Assembly: GCA_018066285.1 (NCBI GenBank)
Contig: JAGHRS010000006.1
Location: forward strand, 1 to 64,000
DNA: 64,000 nucleotides
DNA from: Candidatus Treponema caballi
Lineage (GTDB): Bacteria; Spirochaetota; Spirochaetia; Treponematales; Treponemataceae
Reading direction: 5' to 3'
Shown: positions 1 to 8,841 of the stretch, in pieces
How the letters are laid out: each line of letters starts with the position of its first letter
Position numbering within the stretch: the first letter of the stretch is position 1
Made by a program: the position numbers and the translations under genes
Notes under the pieces: model-generated
Told to the model about the DNA's origin: nothing
Database searches by the model: none
Seen by the model: the letters and a program-made list of their open reading frames with translations, nothing else

Positions 1-12
1 TACTATTACTGA

Positions 13-1803
13 TTAAATGTCTATATAATCTCTCAGACCACTTGAACGGCGTGGATGTCTGAGTCTTCTGAGTGCTTTAGCTTCAATCTGGCGGATACGT
101 TCACGGGTAACGTTGAAGTAAAGTCCGACTTCCTCAAGTGTGAGTGAATAGCCGTCATCAAGACCGAAACGCATCTTAAGGACTTCCTGTTCACGAGGAG
201 GAAGCGTTGCAAGAACTTCCTGCAGCTGTTCCTGAAGCAGTGTGTATGCAGTCTGTGTTGCAGGATTCTCAACTTCCTTATCTTCAATGAAGTCTCCGAG
301 CAGAGAGTCTTCCTCTTCACCGATAGGAGTCTCAAGTGAAATAGGCTCACGTGCAACGTTCTTTACGGATTTGACGCGGGCTACCGGCCATCCAAGCTGC
401 TCTGCAATCTCTTCGTCGGTTGGTTCACGACCCAGTTTCTGCATGAGCTGACGTGATTCGCGGACAACCTTGTTTATCTGTTCAATCATGTGGACAGGAA
501 CGCGGATGGTGCGTGCCTGATCAGAGATGGAGCGTGTGATTGCCTGACGGATCCACCATGTTGCATACGTACTGAACTTGTATCCTTTCCTATACTCAAA
601 CTTCTCAACTGCCTTGATAAGACCGATGTTTCCTTCTTGAATGAGATCGAAAAGCTGCAGTCCGCGGTTTGTGTATTTCTTTGCAATACTTACAACAAGA
701 CGAAGGTTTGCATTGATGAGACGGTTCTTTGCGTTCTCCATCATCTTGCGGCCGCGCTGGATTTCACGTGCCATAGTGAGGATTTCGTTTACATCGTTCT
801 CAAACTCATATTCAAGCGCACGGAGCTTACGGTCAATCTTCTGAATCTGCGTATAAATCTCGCGGATTTCATCAGCTGGCATGCCAAGCTCTTTCTCAAG
901 CTTTTCACGCTCTACCTTGATTGCCATTTTCTTACCGAGACGGCGCAGGTCGCTCGGATCGGATATGCGGAGAACCTTTTCCTTGTGTTCTTTCTTGATG
1001 TGATACTCGTTGATCTTGTGTGTTGCATCAATAAAGCGGTCAGAAAAGCGTTCAATTTCTTCTGACTGAATGTCAATTGTCTTAAGGACAGGCAGAATCT
1101 TCTCACGAAGTTCGACAAGACCGGCATCCTCAAAGATGTTCTGTGTTGAATCTGCTTCGTAAAGCTGCTTTTTCAGCTGGATATATGCCTTAAGTTCCGG
1201 GAGAATTGACTTGAGTGGCTCACTGTAGCAGATTTTGAGACGGCGCTTTTCAGCCATCTCTTCATTGATTTCCTTGCGAGGCTTTCCTGATTCATGCGGG
1301 TCAATGCGTGAGAATGCTTTCTGTGCGACTTTGTAGAACTCAGGAATCATCATGCCGGAATTCTTGATAACGTGCTTGATGATGTTCTCTCCGTCTTCCA
1401 TCTGCTTGGAAAGCTTTACTTCCTGTTCTGCGGTAAGAAGATGTTCTTTACCGATTTCGCGGAGGTACATGCGGATAGGATCATCACCGTTGGAATCCTT
1501 TTCATTGTAGACAAGCTGCTTTCTGCCGTCATCCTTGTCATCAACTTCGGTTTCCTGTTCTTTTACGTCATCATCATCTTCTTCAAGAAGTTCGTCTTCC
1601 TCATCATCTTCATCATCAGGAAGAGCTTCACTTTTAATGATGATCTTGTTTTTTTCAAGCAAGGTAAGGACAGATTCCATCTTATCGGAATTAACTATTT
1701 CTTCCGGCAGCATGTCGGTAAGTTCATCCCATGAAATCTCTTTCTTTTCTTTTGCGAACTCAAGGAGTTTCGCAACTGCAGGATCTAATTCCTGGTCAGC
1801 CAT
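13..1803 (-). CDS. rpoD: RNA polymerase primary sigma factor (sigma-70, RpoD)
   Basis: This 596-residue protein is the housekeeping sigma factor that directs RNA polymerase to -35/-10 promoters. The N-terminus carries a region 1.1-like segment followed by a very acidic stretch (about residues 62-90). Region 1.2 begins around [11 protein letters not shown]. Region 2 contains the core-binding and -10 recognition helices, with [15 protein letters not shown] typical of primary sigma factors. Region 4.2 ends with a helix-turn-helix ([20 protein letters not shown]). The start is supported by GAGG upstream (complement of about 1811-1817). It lies 15 bases downstream of dnaG on the same strand, the classical macromolecular-synthesis arrangement. 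The stop is inside the window, so the gene is complete. The many 17-bp-spaced TTGACA/TATAAT-like promoters seen elsewhere in the window fit its expected specificity. Confidence 0.98.
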   Translation of the reverse strand: MADQELDPAVAKLLEFAKEKKEISWDELTDMLPEEIVNSDKMESVLTLLEKNKIIIKSEALPDDEDDEEDELLEEDDDDVKEQETEVDDKDDGRKQLVYNEKDSNGDDPIRMYLREIGKEHLLTAEQEVKLSKQMEDGENIIKHVIKNSGMMIPEFYKVAQKAFSRIDPHESGKPRKEINEEMAEKRRLKICYSEPLKSILPELKAYIQLKKQLYEADSTQNIFEDAGLVELREKILPVLKTIDIQSEEIERFSDRFIDATHKINEYHIKKEHKEKVLRISDPSDLRRLGKKMAIKVEREKLEKELGMPADEIREIYTQIQKIDRKLRALEYEFENDVNEILTMAREIQRGRKMMENAKNRLINANLRLVVSIAKKYTNRGLQLFDLIQEGNIGLIKAVEKFEYRKGYKFSTYATWWIRQAITRSISDQARTIRVPVHMIEQINKVVRESRQLMQKLGREPTDEEIAEQLGWPVARVKSVKNVAREPISLETPIGEEEDSLLGDFIEDKEVENPATQTAYTLLQEQLQEVLATLPPREQEVLKMRFGLDDGYSLTLEEVGLYFNVTRERIRQIEAKALRRLRHPRRSSGLRDYIDI

Positions 1804-1818
1804 ATAGTCTGTTCCTCG

Positions 1819-3603
1819 TTACACTTTTAAAAGTTCTGAATCTATATTCATTTTCTCTGTTACAAGCGCATCCAGCTTCTGCTGTATCTCGAGAGTAACA
1901 TTCTGTAATGATAACTGTCTGATTTCGTTCATCAGCTTCTCTTTTTTGCGCCCCAGACTGTTTTTCCTGATAAGGCGTATGGAATCTTTTACCGTCTGTT
2001 CTGTATTGACTGTGAACTCATCTGTTGTAACTGCTTTTGTTATAAGCCGCTGCAAACCGTCATTATTACAGTGCCTGATGATGTTATCAAGCGTTACTGA
2101 ATCCTCTCTGTAGCACTCCTCAAGGGAAATGAACATATCCCGTGCTGTGGCATCTTCGAAGTCATCAGCTGTAAGTGAATTCCGCAAGGCAGGGAAAAAA
2201 TCCAGATTTGAAATAACGGCCAGCATTGCACGAACTTCTGCGTTGGGCTTAATATCTGCCACTTCAACACTTTTATCTGGTTTATTTCTGAATGTTTCGA
2301 TTTTTTTCAAAGCCGAACTGCGGTTTTCAAAATCTGCTTTAACTGCCTCCGGTTTTAACTGATACGTCTCGCATAACTGCTCAAGACAAGATTCTTTTTG
2401 TATGTCAGATTGAAGCACATCAACGTACTGGAAATAATCCATTGAAGCTCGCGTTTTGCCTTCCGGTGTGCTTATATCATATTTATCTGCCAATGCTGAC
2501 AACAAATAAGTGCTATCTAATATAGCGTTATTTACCTGGTTTGACAAGTTTTCTGCACCTAAATTCAATAAAATTTCTGCAGGATCTTTTCCTCCGCTTA
2601 ATCTGATGATGCGGACGGTAAAGTTGAACTGCCGTGCCATAAGGATTGCGCGCCATGTTGCTTTCTGGCCTGCGCCGTCTCCATCAAAGGAAAGATAGAG
2701 CTCATCAGCAAGCGGCTGCAGTATCTTGAGCTGGTCTTCGGTAAGCGCAGTCCCAAGAGGAGCCGTAGCCCAGGTGATTCCCGCCTGATGATAGGCAATG
2801 ACGTCCATGTTGCCTTCACAGAGGATTGCGGCCTTCTGCTGGCGGATTGATTGTTTCGCAAGGTGAAAGCCGAACAGCGTCTCACCCTTTTTATATTGAA
2901 TGAGGTCAGACGAGTTGATGTACTTAGGTCCGTCTCCATGAAGGATACGTCCGCTGAAGGCAACGACATTGCCCATTCTGTCGCAGATGGGGAACATGAG
3001 CCTGTCAGAGAAGAACGAGACGTCCGGGTTTTTCTTAGAGAAAAGGCCTGATTCGTTCAGGAATTCGTCACTGTAGTTTTTCTTGCGGAGGAAGTTCTTG
3101 AGCCAGAAACGGTCGCGAGGCGCATAACCGAGCTTGAACTTTTCCGCAGTCTCTTCGTTGATGCCGCGTCCTGAAAGGTATTCACGCACATCCTTACACT
3201 GCTCTGTGGATGTCAGAAGATAGCGGAAACTGCCGGCAACGCGTGTGTAAAGCTCTTTATACTGGTCTTTCTTATTATCTTCAGGCTTGTAATCAACGGC
3301 ATTTCCGTCATAAATGACTTCAACGCCGGTTTTCTTTGCAAGTGCGAGAATGGCTTCCGAATAAGTAACCTTCTCTACTTCCATATAGAAGTTCAGCGTC
3401 GTTCCGCCAGCGCCGCATCCGAAGCACTTATACATGTTGCGGTCCGGAATGACGTGGAATGACGGCGTTTTCTCATTGTGGAACGGACAGCAGCCCCAGT
3501 AATCGGAACCACGTTTTTCAAGACGCGTATATTCGCCTACCAGTGATACGATATCAACACGAGAAATGACGTTATCAATTGTGGTACGCGAAATCTTTGG
3601 CAT
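1819..3603 (-). CDS. dnaG: DNA primase DnaG
   Basis: Primase makes the RNA primers for chromosome replication at the fork with DnaB helicase. The 594-residue product has the usual bacterial length. The N-terminal CHC2 zinc-binding domain is intact, with ligands C39, H42, C60 and C63. The catalytic core and TOPRIM domain follow, with the acidic motifs CEGNMDVIAYHQAG and FDGDGAGQKA. The C-terminal part is a helical helicase-interaction region. The start is preceded by GAGGT at good spacing. It is followed after 15 bases by rpoD and preceded after 6 bases by mltG, so the three are probably one operon. Confidence 0.97.
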   Translation of the reverse strand: MPKISRTTIDNVISRVDIVSLVGEYTRLEKRGSDYWGCCPFHNEKTPSFHVIPDRNMYKCFGCGAGGTTLNFYMEVEKVTYSEAILALAKKTGVEVIYDGNAVDYKPEDNKKDQYKELYTRVAGSFRYLLTSTEQCKDVREYLSGRGINEETAEKFKLGYAPRDRFWLKNFLRKKNYSDEFLNESGLFSKKNPDVSFFSDRLMFPICDRMGNVVAFSGRILHGDGPKYINSSDLIQYKKGETLFGFHLAKQSIRQQKAAILCEGNMDVIAYHQAGITWATAPLGTALTEDQLKILQPLADELYLSFDGDGAGQKATWRAILMARQFNFTVRIIRLSGGKDPAEILLNLGAENLSNQVNNAILDSTYLLSALADKYDISTPEGKTRASMDYFQYVDVLQSDIQKESCLEQLCETYQLKPEAVKADFENRSSALKKIETFRNKPDKSVEVADIKPNAEVRAMLAVISNLDFFPALRNSLTADDFEDATARDMFISLEECYREDSVTLDNIIRHCNNDGLQRLITKAVTTDEFTVNTEQTVKDSIRLIRKNSLGRKKEKLMNEIRQLSLQNVTLEIQQKLDALVTEKMNIDSELLKV

Positions 3604-3609
3604 CTGACC

Positions 3610-4647
3610 TCAGTTCTTCACCGTATATTCATATTTGAGTTCAATATGTGCTTCATTGCTTGATGTGAAGGCGTGTGAACCTTTTTCAGCATCAACAAGA
3701 GTGAAATACGTGTATTTAGTTTTTGCCGGATGAACGGCAGCATCAAGAGCCGTAAGTCCCGGATTTGAAATTGCTCCTGGCGGTAATCCTTCATATTTGT
3801 ATGTATTATAAGGATTATCTATCTGTGTATCAGCACGGGTTACCTTTGCAGGATGCGGAAGATCCATGATGTCTGTAATGATATATACAACGGTTGCGCA
3901 GGAATATAAGCCCCAGGAATGGCCGCGTTCAATGGTGTTGAGGCGGTTGGTGAAAACACTTGCAATCAGTGGTGCTTCTTCTGCGACACGGTATTCTTTC
4001 TCAACGATTGAAGCAAGGCGTACTGCATAGAAAAGCTCATCCGGTGTAAGGTCGGACATGTCTGGAATGGTGGTTATTTTCTCATAGAACGTGTCTGCGA
4101 GAATGCGGACGACTCTTTCTGCAGTCATACCATAATCAAGGAAATAGGTATCAGGGAAGAGATAGCCTTCAAAAGATGAAGCGGGAATTGCATATTCATC
4201 AAGAAGTGTCTGGTCACTGCATGCCTTTATGAATGCGTCGCGTGATGTGACTCCTGCTTCTTCCATGAGTGTTCCAATCTGTTTGAGCGTATAGCCCTCA
4301 GGAATGCTGACACTTGTATGCTCCTGAACGCCTGATTCAAGAAGAGACAGGATCTCATCCGTTGACATGGCTGAGTTCACGCGGTATTTACCGGCTTTTA
4401 TAGTACATTTCTTAAATCGTACATAATAGTAAAAGACATCAGCTGATTTGATCATGCCGTTTTCCTCAAGTTTTCCCGCTACGGTGCGCGTTCCAGTCCC
4501 TGAAGGAATATCAAGCTGATACTCAGTTCCACTAGTATCAAACGGTTCAAGACATGATTTCAGATAGAGATATGCACCTCCAGCTGCACAGCAGAGAAGT
4601 AAAACAAAAACAAGGAGGATAATCAGAAATGACTTACTTTTTTTCAT
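3610..4647 (-). CDS. mltG: Endolytic peptidoglycan transglycosylase MltG (YceG family)
   Basis: MltG cleaves nascent glycan strands at the inner membrane and so sets peptidoglycan chain length. An N-terminal membrane anchor follows the start (MKKSKSFLIILLVFVLLLCC), then a LysM-like/YceG periplasmic region. The catalytic glutamate lies in LASIVEKEY, and the family motif YEGLPPGAISNPG is present near the C-terminus. The reading frame is open further upstream to a TTG (4671), but the ATG at 4647 directly precedes the membrane anchor and is preferred. It overlaps the end of the 64-codon gene by 14 bases, indicating translational coupling. It sits just upstream of dnaG. Confidence 0.93.
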   Translation of the reverse strand: MKKSKSFLIILLVFVLLLCCAAGGAYLYLKSCLEPFDTSGTEYQLDIPSGTGTRTVAGKLEENGMIKSADVFYYYVRFKKCTIKAGKYRVNSAMSTDEILSLLESGVQEHTSVSIPEGYTLKQIGTLMEEAGVTSRDAFIKACSDQTLLDEYAIPASSFEGYLFPDTYFLDYGMTAERVVRILADTFYEKITTIPDMSDLTPDELFYAVRLASIVEKEYRVAEEAPLIASVFTNRLNTIERGHSWGLYSCATVVYIITDIMDLPHPAKVTRADTQIDNPYNTYKYEGLPPGAISNPGLTALDAAVHPAKTKYTYFTLVDAEKGSHAFTSSNEAHIELKYEYTVKN

Positions 4648-4828
4648 TAAAAAAACCTGCGGCCTCTTCAAGGGTCATATTATTATAAAGCTCATTTTCC
4701 ATTTTCCGCTGGAAAAAAGCCATGGTATCGGAAAGTTCTGCTTCACTTTTCCTCAGAAGAACGACGAGTTCCTTCAGTTCATCAAGTGAAAAGGAATAAG
4801 TGCAGACCGGTTCCTGTTCCTGGGTCAT
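4634..4828 (-). CDS. Small conserved-looking protein between MBL hydrolase and mltG, function unknown
   Basis: This 64-residue acidic protein has no signal peptide or membrane segment and is predicted to be mostly helical. I recognise no domain. Support for it being real comes from context: its ATG overlaps the stop of the MBL gene, GGAG precedes it, and its 3' end overlaps the mltG start. It may be a small cytosolic protein co-produced with MltG. The function is not inferred. Confidence 0.7.
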   Translation of the reverse strand: MTQEQEPVCTYSFSLDELKELVVLLRKSEAELSDTMAFFQRKMENELYNNMTLEEAAGFFNEKK

Positions 4829-5763
4829 AGAGTAATCTCCATCCCCTCCGATGCTACAGATACTTCGGTCCGTACTTTTCTGTTATGGTTCATATACCAG
4901 TCAGCAGTCTTCAGGATTGTGTGAATCTTTTTATCATCATACACGGGATCATGATGGAAAAGGAACAGTTTCTTTACATTCATCGATGTTGCAAAATCTG
5001 TTGCATGGCTGAATGAAGAATGACCCCAGTTTTCTTTTGCTATAACCTCTTCTACTGTATATTGTGCATCAAGAATGAGAACGTCGGCATTTCCGAAGAA
5101 CTGATAGTTTGGATTGCCTTTTTTGTAATCATCCGGCTGCAGTTCCACATCTGTCGCATACACGATTTTATGGTCATCTTCCTTGAACAGATATGAATAG
5201 GAACCACCTGGATGATGCATGCGCTTGCATTCTATGATAGTTCCGTCTATCTCAAAAGGTTCCATCGGTTTTATGATATGGAAGAAAATATTCTTTGTGC
5301 ATGCACTTAACGGTACCGGGAAATATGGAGCTTCCATCTGGTCTGAAAGCAGCTGTTTTACGTTTTCTACCGGAGAATAGATGTGTATTTCTGTTTTGGG
5401 ATTAAAGATGGGGTCAAAGAAAGGAAGCCCCTGTATGTGATCCCAGTGAAAATGAGAGAATAAAATGTGATAGGTACGTGGATTTGCCCCGCCATACTTT
5501 TTTCCGAGAGCTCTCAGTCCTGAACCTGCATCAAGGATGAATACCGTACCCTTTTTGTTTACAAGCTCGACACATGCGGTATTGCCACCAACAGTTCCAT
5601 TAATTGTTTCTGGAAGAGTGTCGATGAATCGCTGTCGTGAATCTGCATCTTTAATGTCATCAGGACCAATACGCTGAACTACAGCTGAAATCTTGGAACG
5701 GATCTGCTGCGGGGTCAAAGGGGTTGGTAAAGAACCTCTTACTCCCCAGAACTGCATGTACAT
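4825..5763 (-). CDS. Metallo-beta-lactamase-fold hydrolase
   Basis: A metal-dependent hydrolase of the MBL superfamily (about 312 residues). The metal-binding HxHxDH motif is in FSHFHWDHIQGLP, with later acidic and histidine ligands in VYATDVELQPDD and FLFHHDP. The opening MQFWGVRGSLPTP is typical of a cytosolic subgroup often annotated as MBL-fold or cyclic-phosphodiesterase-like hydrolases, but the substrate cannot be told. The frame is open to 5799; the start at 5763 is chosen because GGGAG lies at normal spacing and the family sequence begins there. It follows the cysteine-cluster gene by 1 base and overlaps the next gene by 4 bases. Confidence 0.85.
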   Translation of the reverse strand: MYMQFWGVRGSLPTPLTPQQIRSKISAVVQRIGPDDIKDADSRQRFIDTLPETINGTVGGNTACVELVNKKGTVFILDAGSGLRALGKKYGGANPRTYHILFSHFHWDHIQGLPFFDPIFNPKTEIHIYSPVENVKQLLSDQMEAPYFPVPLSACTKNIFFHIIKPMEPFEIDGTIIECKRMHHPGGSYSYLFKEDDHKIVYATDVELQPDDYKKGNPNYQFFGNADVLILDAQYTVEEVIAKENWGHSSFSHATDFATSMNVKKLFLFHHDPVYDDKKIHTILKTADWYMNHNRKVRTEVSVASEGMEITL

Positions 5764-5764
5764 T

Positions 5765-6214
5765 TTAAATTTCTCCCTTCCTGAGGGGAACGTTGGCATT
5801 GTAAACTCTCATACAATGCTCAATTTCCTCTTTCCCATGAAGAGCACCCTGATTAATACCGGGACAGGACTTAGATTCTTCATCCCACATTTCCCTGGAT
5901 TTCATAAGGAAAGTCCAGAACGGATATGTTGAACACTGGAGCGGACGTGCCGGATAAGCCGTACAGCCGCCGTTTTTCCAGAAAATACAATCATAACCTG
6001 GTTTTTCCAGGAGACAAAGAACTTCTGTTCCATCGTAATAAGGAACAAACCTGCAGTATTTCTCAATGAACTGCTCTGAATTTAAATTAGCCCACTGAAG
6101 TAGTTTTGTCAAATCTGAGCGTGAAAGATATACATAGCCGGGTTCTGAACGACAGCAATGTGAACATTGCTGACACTGGAAATGAAGGCCCTTTTCATAG
6201 AATTTCTCTTCCAT
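5765..6214 (-). CDS. YkgJ-type cysteine-cluster protein (putative metal-binding)
   Basis: A 149-residue protein of the YkgJ/CxxCxxxCC family, thought to bind zinc or an iron-sulfur cluster. Visible motifs are CQQCSHCCRSEPGYVYLS near the N-terminus, then CLLEKPGYDC and the GGCTAYPARPLQCSTYPFW signature. The start at 6214 is preferred over the longer frame (6253) because GGAG lies 8 bases upstream and the longer frame runs through the tRNA terminator hairpin. It is the first gene of a tight run into the MBL hydrolase and mltG. The substrate is unknown; some relatives have been linked to protein or metal-cofactor chemistry. Confidence 0.85.
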   Translation of the reverse strand: MEEKFYEKGLHFQCQQCSHCCRSEPGYVYLSRSDLTKLLQWANLNSEQFIEKYCRFVPYYDGTEVLCLLEKPGYDCIFWKNGGCTAYPARPLQCSTYPFWTFLMKSREMWDEESKSCPGINQGALHGKEEIEHCMRVYNANVPLRKGEI

Positions 6215-6228
6215 GATTTTTCTCCGGG

Positions 6229-6262
6229 AAAAAAAAAGGTGTTGAACTTTCATTCAACACCT
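6229..6262 (-). terminator. Rho-independent terminator of the tRNA operon
   Basis: A 10-bp perfect stem (6237-6246 with 6253-6262) with a 6-base loop, followed on the minus strand by a run of T residues (complement of the A-run at 6229-6237). It lies immediately downstream of tRNA-Tyr and just upstream of the cysteine-cluster gene start. Confidence 0.9.
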
Positions 6263-6268
6263 TTGTAC

Positions 6269-6350
6269 TGGGCAGAGAAGGATTCGAACCTTCGAAGGCG
6301 GAACCAACAGATTTACAGTCTGCCCCCTTTGACCACTCGGGAACCTGCCC
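6269..6350 (-). tRNA. tRNA-Tyr (GTA)
   Basis: An 82-nucleotide class II tRNA. The acceptor stem pairs GGGCAGG with TCTGCCC (one G-T pair), the anticodon loop reads CTGTAAATC with anticodon GTA, a long variable arm is present as expected for Tyr, and the T-arm contains GGTTCGAATCC. The discriminator base is A; CCA is not encoded. It is the second gene of a tRNA operon with tRNA-Thr. Confidence 0.95.
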
Positions 6351-6381
6351 ATGCATTTTTCATGCCAGTTCGTTAAGTTAA

Positions 6382-6455
6382 AGCCAACTTAGGGATTCGA
6401 ACCCTAGACCCCGAGATTACAAATCACGTGCTCTGGCCAGCTGAGCTAAGTTGGC
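6382..6455 (-). tRNA. tRNA-Thr (TGT)
   Basis: A 74-nucleotide cloverleaf. The acceptor GCCAACT pairs with AGTTGGC, the D-arm contains AGCTCAGCTGG, the anticodon loop TTTGTAA carries anticodon TGT, and the T-arm contains GGGTTCGAATCCC. CCA is not encoded. It is 31 bases upstream of tRNA-Tyr and 16 bases downstream of a strong promoter. Confidence 0.95.
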
Positions 6456-6471
6456 GTAACGAACGAATAGA

Positions 6472-6500
6472 ACTATATAGATTTAAGGAGATTGCGTCAA
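6472..6500 (-). promoter_or_regulatory. Sigma-70 promoter of the tRNA-Thr/tRNA-Tyr operon
   Basis: The -35 element is TTGACG (complement of 6495-6500), the spacer is exactly 17 bp, and the -10 element is TATAGT (complement of 6472-6477). The mature tRNA-Thr begins 16 bases after the -10, leaving a short leader. Confidence 0.85.
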
Positions 6501-6523
6501 GTACTTCTGAGTTTTTTTTTGAT

Positions 6524-8095
6524 TTATTTCAAAAGCTCACTTATCAGAGGGATATATCCGTTCTCAATGACGGTATTCCAGTTGAATTTATTGTATGCTG
6601 TCTGAGCTGCTTCTATGCGGATTTTCTGAAATACCTGCTGATTCTCCTGGTATTGATGAGCAAGCTTTATAAGAAGATCAGCAAGAAGTGAGCTTTCATT
6701 CTTTTTGTAGAGGAACCCTGTTTTTCCATGTTCAATTTTCCTTAGGCCGCCCGTCTCATGGGCTACTGGGATGGTGCCGTACATGGCGCCAATCAGATCT
6801 TCAAGACCACAGGGTTCAAAATGGCTGGGAAGAATGAGGAAATCACTTGCAGCAACCGTCTGGCGGGCTGTTGCCTTTTCATAACCCTGAAGATAGAGGA
6901 CTTTTCCCGGGTATTTCTCAGTGCATGCAATGAGGGCCTGTTCTAAATCAGCTGAACCCTGGCCTGTAATGACGAAGCGGGCGGCCGGTTCAGCTTCAAG
7001 AACAGCGGGAACAGCCTGAATCAGGATGTCTATGCCCTTCTGGAAAGCAAGACGACCGTGGAACGAGAAGAAAACGCTTCCATGTGTTATGTAGCCGTGG
7101 GGCTTTATGTCAGGCGGAATGTGCGGAGTATCTAACGAACGGTCGGTTGCTTTCTGGTACATGGTGACCATTTCACGCTGGATTGACTCTTTTCCCTCAA
7201 AATCGCCTTTTTCCGGGCTGAACGGAAAAGAAAGTCCTGAAATGCGGATGTCCTCAGGATTGTAGCGGTCATAATCAATGCCGTTTGTAACACCGTATAT
7301 CTTCATCCCTGCAGAAGAAAAAGCCTGTGAAAGACCGGCTGTATTTTCTGAGGCAGGATCAGTCAGTTCTTCTGCATACCAGGGAGAAACAGTCGTAAGC
7401 ATTGCATAGAAACCTGAAAGAAAATACGGTTCCACTGCCCCGTTCCAGCTGCCTTTACGGAGGACGCTTTCAGAAAGTCCCGTAAGTGCCTCTGCTCTTT
7501 CAAGGGAAGGAATTTCGTGATGATAATATGGTCCTGCATTATGAATGGTTGTCATGAACCGCGTTTTTTCATAGACAGGTGCAAATTGCGGCAGTTCACG
7601 TGCGAAAGAAGGAAGAAATGCGCACGTTGCATCATGACAATGGATTATTTCTGGAACTGCGGAGGGAAAGGAAACGCCGTATTCAAGAACAGCTTTCTGA
7701 AAGAGCATTTCCATGACAGGTGCATCTGCATGGCCTTCTCCATGCTTTCGGGAACTGTCTTTCTTTTCATCCAGTTCAGTATACGTATAGACACCAAGTT
7801 TATCCGTAAAAATATGGGAAACTATGAAAACAAACTGTATGCCATCAACTGAACCTGTCGCGTAAGAAACCTGATAATCCCTTCCGTCAATGGCGATGGG
7901 GACTGATACATCCTCTATGATTTCAAAGTCTTCAATAGAGCTGAATACGGTACATCCGTAAAACGGGAGGAAAACGGTGACTTCAAAGCCGTGCTGGTAC
8001 AATCCTTCAGAAAGAGAACAGACAACATTTTTGACACCGCCCGCTTCTGCAATTCCTGCATACTCGCGGCTTATCTCCCAGATACTCACCTGCAC
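6524..8095 (-). CDS. Divergent glycogen/starch synthase-like glycosyltransferase (GT5)
   Basis: A 523-residue GT-B fold protein related to GlgA, which extends alpha-1,4-glucan from ADP-glucose. The N-terminal Rossmann domain opens MQVSIWEISREYAGIAEAGG, and the C-terminal domain has HGRLAFQKGIDILIQAV and the EPCGLEDLIGAMYG / ETGGL nucleotide-sugar motif. The canonical KxGG substrate loop reads EAGG here: the lysine is replaced by glutamate, whereas the second GlgA of this window (35892-37361) keeps KTGG. It may therefore use another donor or act differently. The start overlaps the aroH-like gene by 10 bases, so the two are translationally coupled. The product is a GlgA paralogue; the exact reaction is uncertain. 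Confidence 0.85.
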   Translation of the reverse strand: MQVSIWEISREYAGIAEAGGVKNVVCSLSEGLYQHGFEVTVFLPFYGCTVFSSIEDFEIIEDVSVPIAIDGRDYQVSYATGSVDGIQFVFIVSHIFTDKLGVYTYTELDEKKDSSRKHGEGHADAPVMEMLFQKAVLEYGVSFPSAVPEIIHCHDATCAFLPSFARELPQFAPVYEKTRFMTTIHNAGPYYHHEIPSLERAEALTGLSESVLRKGSWNGAVEPYFLSGFYAMLTTVSPWYAEELTDPASENTAGLSQAFSSAGMKIYGVTNGIDYDRYNPEDIRISGLSFPFSPEKGDFEGKESIQREMVTMYQKATDRSLDTPHIPPDIKPHGYITHGSVFFSFHGRLAFQKGIDILIQAVPAVLEAEPAARFVITGQGSADLEQALIACTEKYPGKVLYLQGYEKATARQTVAASDFLILPSHFEPCGLEDLIGAMYGTIPVAHETGGLRKIEHGKTGFLYKKNESSLLADLLIKLAHQYQENQQVFQKIRIEAAQTAYNKFNWNTVIENGYIPLISELLK

Positions 8096-8451
8096 AAATC
8101 AGGGCGAAGACGCTCTGCTCCGTTTATATAGACTGGAACGGCGGGCTTTCCTGTGTACAGCGTGATAAGGACGCGTACCGTTTTGGGAAGCATTCCCGTA
8201 ATGACCGGTTCCTGAGAACAGAATAGCGGACATGTTCCGGCAAATCCTGCTTTTCTGAGGGCTGCGGCAGGATTCATTGACTGAATGTCAGGTGTCAGCG
8301 TGAACTGAATGGAGACAATATCCTTTTCATTTATTGCATTCTTTTCATATAAAACCGTAAAAAGCTCTGAGACTGCTTTCTGAACGGCTTCAGGTGTATC
8401 TTCTGTTATACATGAAGCACCACGTATGGCGGTAAGTTTCTTTTTCCACAT
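8086..8451 (-). CDS. aroH: Chorismate mutase, monofunctional AroH type
   Basis: AroH-class chorismate mutase converts chorismate to prephenate for phenylalanine and tyrosine synthesis. The 121-residue product matches the Bacillus subtilis AroH pattern: IRGASC near the N-terminus (active-site Arg), then TPDIQSMNPAAALRKAGF, CSQEPVITGMLPKTVRVLI (Glu and Arg of the active site) and the closing RLRPDL. The frame is open to a TTG at 8487 that overlaps the stop of the upstream membrane gene. The ATG at 8451 is preferred because AroH proteins begin a few residues before IRGA, but neither start has a clear Shine-Dalgarno. It is coupled to the GT5 gene with no obvious functional link. Confidence 0.85.
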   Translation of the reverse strand: MWKKKLTAIRGASCITEDTPEAVQKAVSELFTVLYEKNAINEKDIVSIQFTLTPDIQSMNPAAALRKAGFAGTCPLFCSQEPVITGMLPKTVRVLITLYTGKPAVPVYINGAERLRPDLCR

Positions 8452-8483
8452 GTTTCTGATGATAAGACTGATGACTTTATATG

Positions 8484-8792
8484 TCAATTCTGCAGGAAAT
8501 TAATTACTGATGAAAGAGAAAGGCTTACTGCTGTGATAAGGAATGCGCCCAGATAATGAAACAGATATAGAAGCGGTTTAAGTTGTTTCGTTTTTATACA
8601 TGTTACAGTCATGAGGACTATTGCATAAGCAATGAATACGGCCTGAACAAGTGAAATGAGCAGATCGGCATAAATGATGGTACTGAGGGAAGAATCCGTA
8701 TAGTTATGATTGTTTCCGATGACATACAGAGCCCCAAGAATGAGCATTATCAGCGAAAAAAACAGTATCAGCCGGTTGATGATACGGAACAA
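8484..8792 (-). CDS. Small membrane protein, unknown function
   Basis: A 102-residue hydrophobic protein with three likely membrane helices (about residues 6-27, 41-66 and 73-97). I recognise no family. The frame begins with TTG at 8792, with GGAGG 11 bases upstream; the next ATG is 15 codons in and would remove half of the first helix. It lies upstream of the aroH-like gene and diverges from the SPFH-like gene, whose promoter overlaps its translation start region. Confidence 0.6.
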   Translation of the reverse strand: MFRIINRLILFFSLIMLILGALYVIGNNHNYTDSSLSTIIYADLLISLVQAVFIAYAIVLMTVTCIKTKQLKPLLYLFHYLGAFLITAVSLSLSSVINFLQN

Positions 8793-8794
8793 TC

Positions 8795-8823
8795 TTGCAG
8801 TTTCCTCCAGATACCTTTATACT
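8795..8823 (+). promoter_or_regulatory. Sigma-70 promoter of the SPFH-like gene
   Basis: The -35 element is TTGCAG (8795-8800) and the -10 is TATACT (8818-8823), with a 17-bp spacer. The start codon (8842) follows an AGGTGGG ribosome binding site at 8831, giving a leader of roughly a dozen bases. Confidence 0.75.
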
Positions 8824-8841
8824 AACACAAAGGTGGGTTTA

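Noticed and set aside
490-1065. Long plus-strand open frame (191 codons) opposite rpoD
   Set aside because: It lies wholly inside the rpoD coding sequence on the other strand, has no family match I recognise and no ribosome binding site. It is a codon-bias shadow.
1560-1625. TC-rich low-complexity tract that could be a slipped-strand repeat
   Set aside because: It encodes the acidic Asp/Glu segment of the sigma factor with mixed codons, not a pure repeat tract.
4648-4671. Upstream TTG start for mltG
   Set aside because: It would add eight residues before the membrane anchor and lies further inside the preceding gene; the ATG at 4647 fits better.
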